From: Prorocentrum cordatum
Taxonomy: Eukaryota > Sar > Dinophyceae > Prorocentrales > Prorocentraceae
DNA length: 64,000 nucleotides
Assembly (NCBI GenBank): GCA_963575745.1
Contig: CAUYUJ010001328.1
Span: 32,296-96,295, forward strand
Direction: 5' to 3'
Made by a program: the position numbers and the translations under genes. Shown one piece after another: positions 28,238-37,124 of this stretch. Each line of letters starts with the position of its first letter. Position 1 is the first letter of the stretch. Under the pieces are notes generated by a model that saw only the letters and a list, made by a program, of their open reading frames with translations, had not been told where the DNA came from and made no database searches.

Positions 28238-28844
28238 CTGCGCCGGAGTGCACCGCGGTGAGGGCGCCGAACTGCATGTCGTACGTGTAGCCCAAGTGGT
28301 GCCTCTCGCCGGGGTCGAGCTTGGGCATCATGCAGTCCACCGTCAATACGGCCTCCTCGCCCTTGAGTGCCTGCTTCAGGCTGTGGGTCTCAACCTTCGT
28401 CTTCGTCAGGATCGTGGCAGAGACCTCGTCGGGCTGCAGGTCCTTCCGCTCCCACGTTGCCTCCACGTGAATGAGGGGCTTACCGTTCTTCTCGACGATC
28501 TGGAGCGGCAGCAGCTTCATGTCGTTCTGCGCCGTGGAGTCCTTGACTTCGAAAAGCTTCTGTGACGGGTGGATGGTCGCCTGATTCGTGGCGGCCTCGT
28601 CAATCAAGCGCTCATCCTTGATGAAGGCGACGTACGAGGGGGTGATGCGGTTGCCCTCGTGGTGGGGGATGATCTCGACGCGGCCGATCTTACAGGTGCC
28701 CACGCAGGAGTACTGGTTTCCCAAGTCGATCCGGATGGCAGGGCAATCGGTCTTCTTCTCCTCGTCCTTGGCGAGACCGAAGCTGGCGAACCCGAGCGCG
28801 AAGGCCGCGACGGCCTTGCAGAAGGCCATCATCTTCGGGGGCAT
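28238..28844 (-). CDS. First exon of an Hsp70/BiP-like protein, divergent
   Basis: ATG at 28844 lies 2 bases after a GCGCAG acceptor that follows a C-rich tract, a likely spliced-leader site. The start MPPKMMAFCKAVAAFALGF then SFGLA looks like an ER signal peptide. Next comes the Hsp70 ATPase lobe: IRIDLGNQYSCVG (phosphate loop, where TT is the usual pair and NQ is seen here), GRVEIIPHHEGNRITPSYVAF, LLPLQIVEKNGKPLIHV. A block of about 14 residues is missing after KLFEVK compared with BiP. After SATILTKTK the sequence no longer follows Hsp70. The exon can end at GCGCAG|GC (28238). The rest of Hsp70 is not found in the window, so this is a truncated copy, a divergent paralogue or a gene with distant exons. 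Confidence 0.7.
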
Positions 28845-28846
28845 GG

Positions 28847-28848
28847 CT
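28847..28848 (-). promoter_or_regulatory. Probable spliced-leader acceptor before the Hsp70-like ATG
   Basis: The AG at 28848-28847 ends GCCGGCGCAG and is preceded by a C-rich tract (CCCCTCCCTGG). It is 2 bases ahead of the ATG, giving an extremely short leader. This is inferred from position and dinoflagellate biology only. Confidence 0.4.
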
Positions 28849-28900
28849 GCGCCGGCACGCGGCCAGGGAGGGGGGGGCCGGGGCCAGGGAGGGGGAGGGG

Positions 28901-29000
28901 NNNNNNNNNNNNNNNNNNNNNNNNNNNNNNNNNNNNNNNNNNNNNNNNNNNNNNNNNNNNNNNNNNNNNNNNNNNNNNNNNNNNNNNNNNNNNNNNNNNN
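28901..29000. other. Assembly gap of 100 N
   Basis: Exactly 100 undetermined bases, the conventional placeholder for a gap of unknown size. The repeat unit starting at 29001 may be truncated by it. Confidence 1.
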
Positions 29001-29537
29001 GATGCTCTGTCATGCACCCAGGCCGCTAATCCTGTGCAAAAAATACCACAAAGAGCACACTCGCGCGTTCATGTCAGAATCCTACCGAACACCGTGTGTT
29101 TGCAAGCATTTCAACATAAAAACATCAAAAACCCATTGCTTTTTCACAAAAATGCTTTGGGGTGTCCTGTCAGACCGTCAAAAACCCAAGGCTTTTTCAC
29201 AAAAATGCTTTGGGGTGTCCTGTCAGACCGTCGGGCTTCCTCCGGCCACCTCTGGCTTCCTGCGGTGTACCGGGCCATTCTCGACTCGTCTGGCAATGCG
29301 TGCGCGGCATTCAACACGCGCTCGCCAGTTCCCGTCGGCAACCGCCATCGCGGCCGCATCAGCTGTACCAAACCGGCTGGCCGGTGTGACTTCGGCCCCC
29401 AGTTGTGCCAGCTTTGCTTCTTATGTTGTGGGAGGGCGGGTGGGACTGGGCATGCCATGCTTGACTCGCTCGAGCTGGCTAGCTTGACTCCTACTCCTAC
29501 TCCTGCTCCTGCTCCTGCTCCTGCTCCTATCCTTATT
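29001..29537. repeat. Dispersed repeat G, copy 1 (3' CTCCTA/CTCCTG tail)
   Basis: It starts GATGCTCTGTCATGCACCC and is nearly identical to 29859-30318. It contains an internal 50-bp duplication (two copies of TTTTTCACAAAAATGCTTTG with flanks, 29138-29233) and ends in (CTCCTA/CTCCTG)n before ATTCCTTATTAG. Open frames of 65-100 codons are shared with copy 2 because the copies are nearly identical. No domain is recognised. Confidence 0.85.
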
Positions 29538-29664
29538 CCTTATTAGAATATACTCCTACTCCCCCCTCAGGCCGGCCGATAGGGGCCGCATCCGGGTGGT
29601 CCCATCCTAACCTGTAAAAAACAATACAAAATCAACATGTTCTTATTTTTTCCTCTCGACATGC

Positions 29665-29835
29665 ACGGCGATAATCCTACCGAACACCGTGTGTTTGCAA
29701 GCATTTCAACATAAAAACATCAAAAACCCAATGCTTTTTCACAAAAATTGTACAAATTTCCCGCCCGGGCTCTCTTGCTGAAATCATAGGAAAACCATAG
29801 GAATCTTAAGAATTCGGTCAAATCCAGCGATTTCA
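29665..29835. repeat. Partial repeat G plus a segment shared with module A
   Basis: ATCCTACCGAACACCGTGTG through AACCCAATGCTTTTTCACAA repeats the core of G. The following CCCGCCCGGGCTCTCTTGC and ATAGGAAAACC correspond to the reverse complement of module A near 48040-48070. Confidence 0.7.
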
Positions 29836-29858
29836 CGTCATCGCGCGGTGCACTCGCG

Positions 29859-30318
29859 ATGCTCTGTCATGCACCCAGGCCGCGAATCCTGTGCAAAAAA
29901 TACCACAAAGAGCACACTCGCGCGTTCATGTCAGAATCCTACCGAACACCGTGTGTTTGCAAGCATTTCAACATAAAAACATCAAAAACCCAATGCTTTT
30001 TCACAAAAATGCTTTGGGGTGTCCTGTCAGACCGTCGGGCTTCCTCCGGCCACCTCTGGCTTCCTGCGGTGTACCGGGCCATTCTCGACTCGTCTGGCAA
30101 TGCGTGCGCGGCATTCAACACGCGCTCGCCAGTGCCCGTCGGCAACCGCCATCGCGGCCGCATCAGCTGTACCAAACCGGCTGGCCGGTGTGACTTCGGC
30201 CCCCAGTTGTGCCAGCTTTGCTTCTTATGTTGTGGGAGGGCGGGTGGGACTGGGCATGCCATGCTTGACTCGCTCGAGCTGGCTAGCTTGACTCCTACTC
30301 CTACTCCTACTCCTACTC
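29859..30318. repeat. Dispersed repeat G, copy 2
   Basis: Same unit as 29001-29537, lacking the internal 50-bp duplication. It ends in CTCCTACTCC repeats that grade directly into the huge (CTC)n tract, so the tract looks like an expanded 3' tail of the element. Confidence 0.85.
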
Positions 30319-30787
30319 CCTCCGTCCTCCTCCTCCTCCTCCTCCTCCTCCTCCTCCTCCTCCTCCTCCTCCTCCTCCTCCTCCTCCTCCTCCTCCTCCT
30401 CTCCTCCCCCCTCCTCCTCCTCCTCCTCCTCCTCCCCTCCTCCTCCTCCTCCTCCTCCTCCTCTCCTCCTCCTCCCCTCCCCCTCCTCCTCCTCCTCCTC
30501 CTCCCCTTCCTCCTCCTTCTCCTCCTCCTCCTCCTCCTCCTCCTCCTCCTCCCTCCTCCTCCTCCTCCTCCTCCCCTCCTCCTCCTCCCCCCCCTCCTCC
30601 TCCTCCTCCTCCTCCTCCTCCTCCTCTCTCCTCCTCTCCTCCTCTCACTCCTCCTCCTCCCTCCTGCTCCTCCTCCTCCTCCTCCTCCTCCTCCTCCTCT
30701 CCTCCACCTCCTCCTCCTCCTCCTCCTCCTCCTCCTCCCGCCTCCTCCTCCTCCTCCTCCTCCTCCTCCTCCTCCTCCTCCTCCTCC
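30319..30787. repeat. 470-bp (CTC)n microsatellite
   Basis: Almost uninterrupted CTC triplets with occasional CCC, CTT or CT slips. Poly-Leu, poly-Pro, poly-Gly and poly-Arg frames through it are disregarded. Confidence 0.95.
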
Positions 30788-30959
30788 TGGGGCGCAAATC
30801 ATGGCCGGCGGCACCACGTACGCGGCCCATGGGGGGGGGCCGGGGACGCAAGGAAAGAAGAGGCGGCGCCAAGAGATCTGGGGAGATGCAGTAGCCCCTG
30901 CCATGAGATCGAACCCCCTCCCCCAGTCCTCCCCGTCCCCCCTCCCCTGGCCGCCCCCG

Positions 30960-31190
30960 AGTCCTCGGAGTCGCGCCGCCCCAGGCTGGTGGCCTTGTCG
31001 TCGTGGGAGTCGCACGGCGGCTCGCCGGGAGCGCAGCCGCCCAGCGTCGACGGGCGCAGGTCACGCGCGGCGAGAGACAGCTTTCCCCGCGGCTCCGGCA
31101 GAGCCATCCACACGGGCTCCACCAGCTTGGCCCAGCGCGGCATGGCAGAGAGGCTCGGCTCGGGTGCGGCTAGAAGTGTCCCTGGCCCAG
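30960..31190 (-). CDS. Possible exon, protein-like minus-strand segment
   Basis: The minus frame reads AMPRWAKLVEPVWMALPEPR and DDKATSLGRRDSEDSG, with normal composition between C-rich flanks. An acceptor ACACTTCTAG lies at about 31171. A second protein-like stretch (LRTEESAKALLPVPPILKG) lies at 31590-31665 in a different frame. No complete gene model can be built. Confidence 0.3.
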
Positions 31191-31794
31191 GGTGCTCCCA
31201 GGATGTCCAAGGAGGCCCCCACGGCCTCCAGAGCACCACTCACGAGGCCCAGGAAGGGGACCAGGGACTCCAGAATAGAGCGAAGAGCTGGGGGGCACAT
31301 TGGGCCAGGGACACTCTTGGCAGCCCCCGATCGGCAGGGGGCGGCGGGGGAGTCAAAGCGTGGCGCGGTGGAGGCTCGGGTAACGCGAGCCCCGGAGCCC
31401 CCAGCGCGGAGGCGGATCCTATACCTGCGGCTGGCCCCCAGGAGGCTCCCGAGAGGCCCCAAGATTCCTCCCCGGAGGCCCCCGAGATCTTCCGAAGAGA
31501 CCACAAGAACGATCCCTGAGGACTCCGGCCCACGTCAGCGTCGTCGTCGTTGCCACCGCCGCCGCCGCCGCCGTTGTCGTCGTCGTCTCCCTTCAGGATC
31601 GGCGGCACAGGCAGTAAGGCCTTCGCACTCTCCTCGGTCCGCAGGCGTGGAGGCAGACCCTGCCTGCGCCTGGTGCCTGCCGCGGCGGAGTCGGCGCGGG
31701 GGTCCTCGGGCACCGCTCAGGCCGCTCGGTCATGGACGTTCGTGGCTCGGCGGCGAGCCCAGGGGGCAGTGGGAAAGGGCAGGTCTTCTCAGAA

Positions 31795-32300
31795 GGCTCG
31801 GGAGTCCCGCGGCCTGCTGAGGAGTTTCCCTAGCCTGCCGCGAAGACAGGGAGACCTCTCAAAAGGCCGCAGGGGTCCTGAGGAGCCCCGCCGCCTTCTG
31901 AGAAGGCCTTGTCCTTCTCACCTCCACCTGACGATCGCCGCCGAGTGGCTGGTGAACGAATTCCTAGTGAGCATTTCGACACTGGGCGGGAGGGGGGAGG
32001 GGCAGACCTCTGCTGAGCGCGACTGTTCGCAACAGTGCGCCCGATGGGGGAGGCTCCACCTGCTCCTCGTGGGGGCGGGGGAGGGAGGGGGCGAGGGCCC
32101 GCGCCGATCGGCAAAACGAGGAACCCAAAAGCGACGACCTGCCCACCACCAGCCCCAGACCCCCGACGTCTCGATTCCTCCGACACGCGGGGCCCCGACC
32201 TCCCGACCACCTCTCAGGGACCGGCTGTTCCTCCCGAGCCGTCTCTTGACGGCCCCAGGGCCCGGCGAGGGCCCCGAGGGGCCGAGAACTACGCGAAAAA
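31795..32300. repeat. Segment with related copies at 40.2-40.6 kb
   Basis: CCTTCTGAGAAGG and CCTTCTCAC...CGCCGCCGA at 31885-31945 recur in direct orientation at 40555-40622. CTCTTGACGGCCCCAGGGCC with flanks (32235-32290) recurs inverted at about 40230-40300. No gene is seen here. Confidence 0.55.
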
Positions 32301-32569
32301 GAGTCCCACCAGCCCTCTGGGCGTCGGTGGTTTAGGGCGTTTCCTCTTCCACCCCTCCCTCGTCCCCTTCGGGGAGGGGTTTATCCCTCCCCCTACCCCC
32401 TCCCCACTGACCTGGACAGGAGGGGCGGGGAGCGGTCAGAGCGTCCAAAACGGCCTCGGCGAGGAAGCCAAAATCATTGATTTCACTATGGTTTTGGCCC
32501 CATTTTGGCCTTCTGAGGGGGCAGCGCTAATTAGAGCTCCCCTCTTCTTTGATCGATTTCCTCCACGAT

Positions 32570-32860
32570 GGCCGCAAGAGGCCCCCAGGATGCCCCAAGA
32601 GGCCGCAGGATGGCCCCAAGATGGCCCCAAGAGGCCCCCCAAGAGGCCCCCAGGAGGCCCCCAAGAGACCCCCAAGAGGCCCCAAGAGACCCCCCAGAGG
32701 CACCCAAGGGGCAAAGATGGCCCCAAGAAGCGCCCAGGAGGCCCCCAAAGGCCCCAAGATGGCCCCAAGAGGCCCCAAGAGGCCCCAAGAGGCCCCAAAG
32801 AGGATCCCGAACGGCCCACAGAGGCCCCCCCGAGGCACCCAAGACGCCGAAAAGCCCCTC
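32570..32860. repeat. GGCCCCAAGAGG minisatellite in the LINE 5' region
   Basis: About 25 imperfect copies of AAGAGGCCCC(C) between the 5' unit (CTTCTTTGATCGATTTCCTCC) and the acceptor at 32926. The same array follows the same unit at 53715 and 53945, so it belongs to the element. Confidence 0.85.
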
Positions 32861-32893
32861 AGGACGACCCTCTACTCGCCTGGGCGTCGTTTC

Positions 32894-32927
32894 TGGACGG
32901 GCTGGTGGGGATACTTTTTTTTTCCAG
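32894..32927 (+). promoter_or_regulatory. Probable trans-splice acceptor ahead of LINE ORF1
   Basis: TGGACGGGCTGGTGGGGATA is followed by C, T10 and CCAG. The deletion derivative at 54591-54625 preserves TGGACGGG, GGTGGGGATA, a T9 run and ACAG. Conservation of a polypyrimidine-AG in both copies suggests a spliced-leader acceptor that trims ORF1 mRNA about 110 bases ahead of its ATG. Confidence 0.5.
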
Positions 32928-33037
32928 CCGGCTCAAGGCCCCTGTGCATTCAGATTTCACGTCTGTGCTCGCCCCCAGTGCCTGCCAAGGCTGGGCGAGT
33001 ACGCTTTCTGGCACCTCCCCACCGTGGCGCCGTGTCC

Positions 33038-34126
33038 ATGGGCTCGAGTGATGTGTTGTTGGGGCCGCGGAAGCCGCTGTGGGCTTGCACGAAATGCCAC
33101 CGCTCGGGCAACTGGGCGTCTCGCATCAAGTGTGCTTGCGGCATGGCAGCTCCACCAGCGGTCCAGAAGAGTGCGAAGTCCGCCCATGAGCAGGTGGTCG
33201 CGGGCGGTGCCAACAAGGGGTCGCAGCCGAAGGGTCAGTGGAGTTCGGGAAGTCCTCTCGACGCCACGCTCAAGAAGATCTTGGGGAGGCTCGAGGGCCT
33301 TGAGAAGAAGTCGGCGCCGTACACTGCATCGGCTCCTCCCCCGCCGTGGAGAGCTGAAGGTGACAGCTCTGGCGCCACGGCCCTGCCCGATGACCAGAAG
33401 GAGGCCAAGGAGCGCTTGGCACACTGGCAGAGGGCGGCTCGTACCTCAGTACACCAGGAGGACAGGATGCTGGCAGAGGAGATGGCAGCCAAGATTCATA
33501 AGGCCATCAACGAGGCGAAGCCAGCACACGTCCAGCAGCACAGCATCTCCACCAGGCTTGAGCGCGCGAGGTCCACGGCAGCCTCGCTCGAGACCAAGCT
33601 GGCGACGGTCACGAAGGAGGTGGAGGACGCGCGCAAGATGCTCGAGGAGCGCCTCAAGAGCGCCAGGGAGGCCCTGGTGGAGTCGCAGCGGCAGGTGGCG
33701 GCCCTCGAGCAGGAGGCTAAAGAGTGCTTCGCCAAGTCCCTTGCCAAGTCGGATGGGCCCGTCCTCAAGCTGGAGGAGCAGCAGCTGGGGTCGGCATCGG
33801 TGGAGTTTCGTGAATGGTTTCGGGCGCAGAAACGTGACGAGCAGGGAGCCAAGCACCTCGAGGTCTTGTTCGGCATGCTTGAAGCCCAAGCGGTTGCTGC
33901 TCGTAATGGTGTTTCTCCTCCTCCTGCTGTGCCTTGCGATGTTGATGACATGGAGATCGATGAGGATGACGAGCAGTCCTTCGCAGAGGAGCGTCAAGCC
34001 AAGGAGCGAGCGGCAGCAGCTCCAGAGGATGGAGTTGAGGCTGCGCGCGAGGTTCTCCGAGAGGCTAGGCGTAAGTTGCAGTTGCAGCTCCAGGCGGCAG
34101 CAGCCAAGAGACAGAAACGTGGGTAA
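33038..34126 (+). CDS. LINE ORF1: zinc finger plus coiled coil
   Basis: ATG at 33038 is the first Met after the inferred acceptor and gives 362 residues. Residues about 14-34 read WACTKCHRSGNWASRIKCAC, fitting the RanBP2-type finger pattern W-x-C-x2-C...N...C-x-C (RNA or protein binding in known cases). Long Lys/Glu/Ala helices (about 120-240 and 310-362) look like coiled coil. An acidic patch VDDMEIDEDDEQ lies between them. As in other LINEs, ORF1 is presumably the RNA-binding particle protein. It is intact. Its TAA stop is followed after one base by the ORF2 ATG (TAACATG). Confidence 0.75.
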   Translation: MGSSDVLLGPRKPLWACTKCHRSGNWASRIKCACGMAAPPAVQKSAKSAHEQVVAGGANKGSQPKGQWSSGSPLDATLKKILGRLEGLEKKSAPYTASAPPPPWRAEGDSSGATALPDDQKEAKERLAHWQRAARTSVHQEDRMLAEEMAAKIHKAINEAKPAHVQQHSISTRLERARSTAASLETKLATVTKEVEDARKMLEERLKSAREALVESQRQVAALEQEAKECFAKSLAKSDGPVLKLEEQQLGSASVEFREWFRAQKRDEQGAKHLEVLFGMLEAQAVAARNGVSPPPAVPCDVDDMEIDEDDEQSFAEERQAKERAAAAPEDGVEAAREVLREARRKLQLQLQAAAAKRQKRG

Positions 34127-34127
34127 C

Positions 34128-35256
34128 ATGTTCCCGTGCTGCCTGGAGGGCTACGTCACCGAGCGCATCGGGGATCAGGCCGCTGCGTTGCTTTGCTCAA
34201 GGCATGCGTGGCCTGAAGCAGGGATTGATGTGCAGGAATCGTCTGCCGCACCTGCTACACCGCCAGCTTTGTCGACCTTGGCACTTTCCTCTGCTGGAGC
34301 GAATCCCTCCCCGAGCTGCACCAGGATCAGGAAGGGCAAGAAATCCAGTGTTAGGAGAGGTCGTTGGGTGCTGTTCTCCTGTAATGCCAATTCTTGGGTT
34401 TCTTGGGAGACTATCCTGGACTGGCGGATGGAAGATGTTAGGGGCCCACGGCCTCAGTTCTGGGCTGGGCAGGAGACTCGTGTTTTGGAGGCGTCTCAGA
34501 TCGCTAAGTTCAAGGGCTTGATGAGGTTGAAGGGCCTCAACATCGACTTCTGCCCCGCTGTATCCACAGGAGCTGGTACTTTGGAGACCTCTGCAGGTGT
34601 GATGGCTGGAGGCCTGTCGCACAGCAACCAGTGTACTGTATCAGTGGAGAGTCTGAAGTCCGTACCAGAAGCACAGGGTCGAGTGATAGCTAGGCATGTT
34701 AATGGGGTGGTTCCAGGAGGTTGCATTTGGCTGTCGGTATACTTCTACCACTCCCAGGGAGTCAGCAGGGACAACGTTGGCCTCCTGGCGGGGCTTGGCA
34801 AGTACCTTGGGAGCCTAGCTGCGCCTTGGATCCTGGGATGCGATGCTAACATGGGGCCCCAGACCTCTAGATTGATTTCTTGGTGCGCTGAGCTAGGGGC
34901 TACTGTTGTGGCTCCAACGACGACGACCTGTGCTGCTGATAAGGGACAGGTATATGACTACTTTATTTTATCAGCAGGGCTATGCACGTGCGTAGAGAAG
35001 GTGCAGGTTTGGCATGATGCCCCAGTTTCGCCCCATTCCCCAATTGAAATATCGCTGGTGGGTGTGTCACTGAATATCCCCATCCATGTTCGTTGTGTCT
35101 GGAAACGGTTGCCTACCCAAAAGCCCACGGGATGTGAAATGGAGCCTGTTGATTACAACTGGTCGTGGCATGCTGGGGACACGGGGGACTTGGAGCTTAT
35201 GCAAGTGTGGGATCAGTGGATTGAGTTTACTGAACTGGAGCTTTGCAGAGTTTTTT
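34128..35256 (+). CDS. LINE ORF2 N-terminal part: AP-type endonuclease domain
   Basis: ATG at 34128 begins MFPCCLEGYVTERIG. Endonuclease/exonuclease/phosphatase-fold marks follow. These are an Asn-containing beta strand (LFSCNANSWVSW), QET as the metal-binding Glu, ILGCDANM matching the GDFN block, GQVYDYFILS carrying the SxIDYI-like Asp, and HSPIEI in the place of the terminal SDH His. Together they indicate target-site nicking activity. The frame ends at TGA after a T6 run (35251-35256), where the reading continues in another phase. One base gained or lost in the run would join it to the next block. Confidence 0.75.
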
Positions 35257-35875
35257 GATATCCATGGGGCTGAGCAGGACATTTATGTTGGACGTTCTTC
35301 AGGTTTCAGGAGAATGCAGGTTTCCCTGGACACGATAGTCAAAAAGAAATGGTTTGCTAACACCACTGCCCAGCTCAGATCTTGGCGCACACTAGTGCCG
35401 TTACTGGTCAAAGCGACGGCCTGCCTGGACGACCTGTCCAACTCCGCGCATTGGCAGACGCTGCGCTTTTCCATCCTGAAGCTGGACCAGAAGTCTCTTG
35501 GTCCTAAGTTTTTGCGCCTTGCCCCTAGCCTGCCCCAGCTGATTGGGATCATCGAAGAATCTGGAGGGTCCGATCTGGGGCTCCTCATGCCCACTGCGCA
35601 ATCCACGTATGAACACATGTTCAGGGATCACTGTAGCAGGAGGTGGGCTAGGTGGAGATCTTGGGCTCAGGAGGCAGTAACTAAGGGCGGCAAGGCGGCA
35701 CATGCTTTTTCTAAGGAGCGTCCACCTGCAGTTGGCCCGCTATCTCCACATGGCTGGGCGCTGCAAGGGGACCAAGCCGTTGAGGCCTTGAGGAAAGAGT
35801 GGAGCCAGTATTGGTGCTGCCATCAGTGCCCGCTCACTGCGCAGCACCACCGTCGCGCAGACGAAGCCCCCCCCC
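35257..35875 (+). CDS. LINE ORF2 linker between endonuclease and RT, shifted frame
   Basis: In phase with 35086 the residues continue FFDIHGAEQDIYVGRSSGFR, SLDTIVKKKWFANTTAQLRS, then RDHCSRRWARWRSWAQEA, typical of the helix-rich linker of LINE ORF2. The frame fails at a C9 run (35867-35875), beyond which RPEVEMLKWALSKF continues in the next phase. No catalytic residues are expected here. Confidence 0.7.
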
Positions 35876-37124
35876 TCTTCCTCGGCCAGAAGTTGAAATG
35901 CTGAAATGGGCTCTCAGTAAGTTCAAACACGACACGGGTTTAGGAGTGGACTGTATGAACCCTAGGTGTTGGTTACTGTTGCCCAGGGACTTCTTGGAGC
36001 GTTTGATCGACCTGATGATGTTATGTGAGAAAAAGCCTTCTCTCCCAAGGAAATATGCTACCCAAATCATCTTCCAGGGCAAACCCGATGGTGCTGGATT
36101 GCGCCCGTTGGCCTTGATTGTCAGCGTGTTAAGGGCTTGGGCCAAAGTTCGGCAGGTGGTGGCTCGGTCTTGGGAGTTGGATCATTCGGCGGATTTCTTC
36201 TGGGGAGCTCGAGACAAAGAATGCGATCGAGCTGGTTGGCAGCATGCTATGCTCAATGAATTTGCTCGCATCCAGCATTTTGAAGCTGGCACGTGGTTTG
36301 GTTATTTAGATAAGTTCTATGAGAGGGTTGGGCCTGCGATATTGTTCGAAGAAGCAGAGGCCACGGGCGTGCATTTAGGGCTCACCCGTGCAGCAATCGT
36401 CTTGTACACTGGTGCGAGAGCCCTGAATTTCCAGGGAGCAGCGTCCAACCTGATCGAGGCGACGGGCACTATTTTAGCAGGATGCAGCTTGGCCACCACT
36501 TTCGCCAAGGTTGTTTTGCACAGGCTGCTTGTGTCGGTCATCGCCGCCTTCCCAGCACTGACGATACGCAATGTGATTGATGATGTTTCGGTTCAGGCCC
36601 TCGGGACCACCGATTTCGTCTGTGAGCAACTGGGGAAGGCAGCCATCGTGATGAAGGACGGTTTTAAGAAGCTGAAGTTGATTATCTCGGGGAACAAAAC
36701 CAAGTACATCGCTTCCTCTAAGCAGCTCTCTGTGGCCTTGGCACTCAGGTGGGCCAGTTTCGGTTTCAAGCATCAGCAGTATGTGCGGTCTCTTGGATGC
36801 GGCGCAGTTGCGCAGAGGATTCGGCGCAACCCGACGGCCAGGAAAAGACTAGCCAAGGCAGGACGAAGAGCCACTAGGATCTTGAGACTTAAGAACGCTG
36901 GGGCTCAGGCTGGGAACACACAGAGGTCGGGCCCCCAGGCTTGTGGACTATGGGGCTCGGCTGTTGCGGGCTTGACGCCCAGACAGGTTCATAATATGCG
37001 GTTGGCTGCTTCTAGGAGCTTATGCAAAGATAAAGATGGAGCTCTCATGTCGTTCAGATTGCGTTCGTTTCCTGCTGGGGCATCTATGGACCCATATGTG
37101 ATATACCATGGTAATGTTATATAA
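35876..37124 (+). CDS. LINE ORF2 reverse transcriptase domain
   Basis: RT blocks run in order. QIIFQGKPDGAGLRPLALI is the finger motif with Lys-Pro-Asp-Gly and Arg-Pro. TWFGYLDKFYERV is motif A with catalytic Asp. TGTILAGCSLATTF is motif B. IRNVIDDVSVQ is motif C with the Asp pair. GFKKLKLIISGNKTKY is motif D. Key residues are present. An in-frame TAA at 37122-37124 interrupts the thumb: the same frame reads QWCRAIWDGSPGLH directly after it, so a single change separates it from the next block. Confidence 0.85.

Noticed and set aside
30300-31820. 653-codon plus-strand frame beginning at 29859
   Set aside because: It runs through 470 bp of (CTC)n as poly-Leu/Pro/Ser. The ends are repeat G and GC-rich DNA with no family resemblance.
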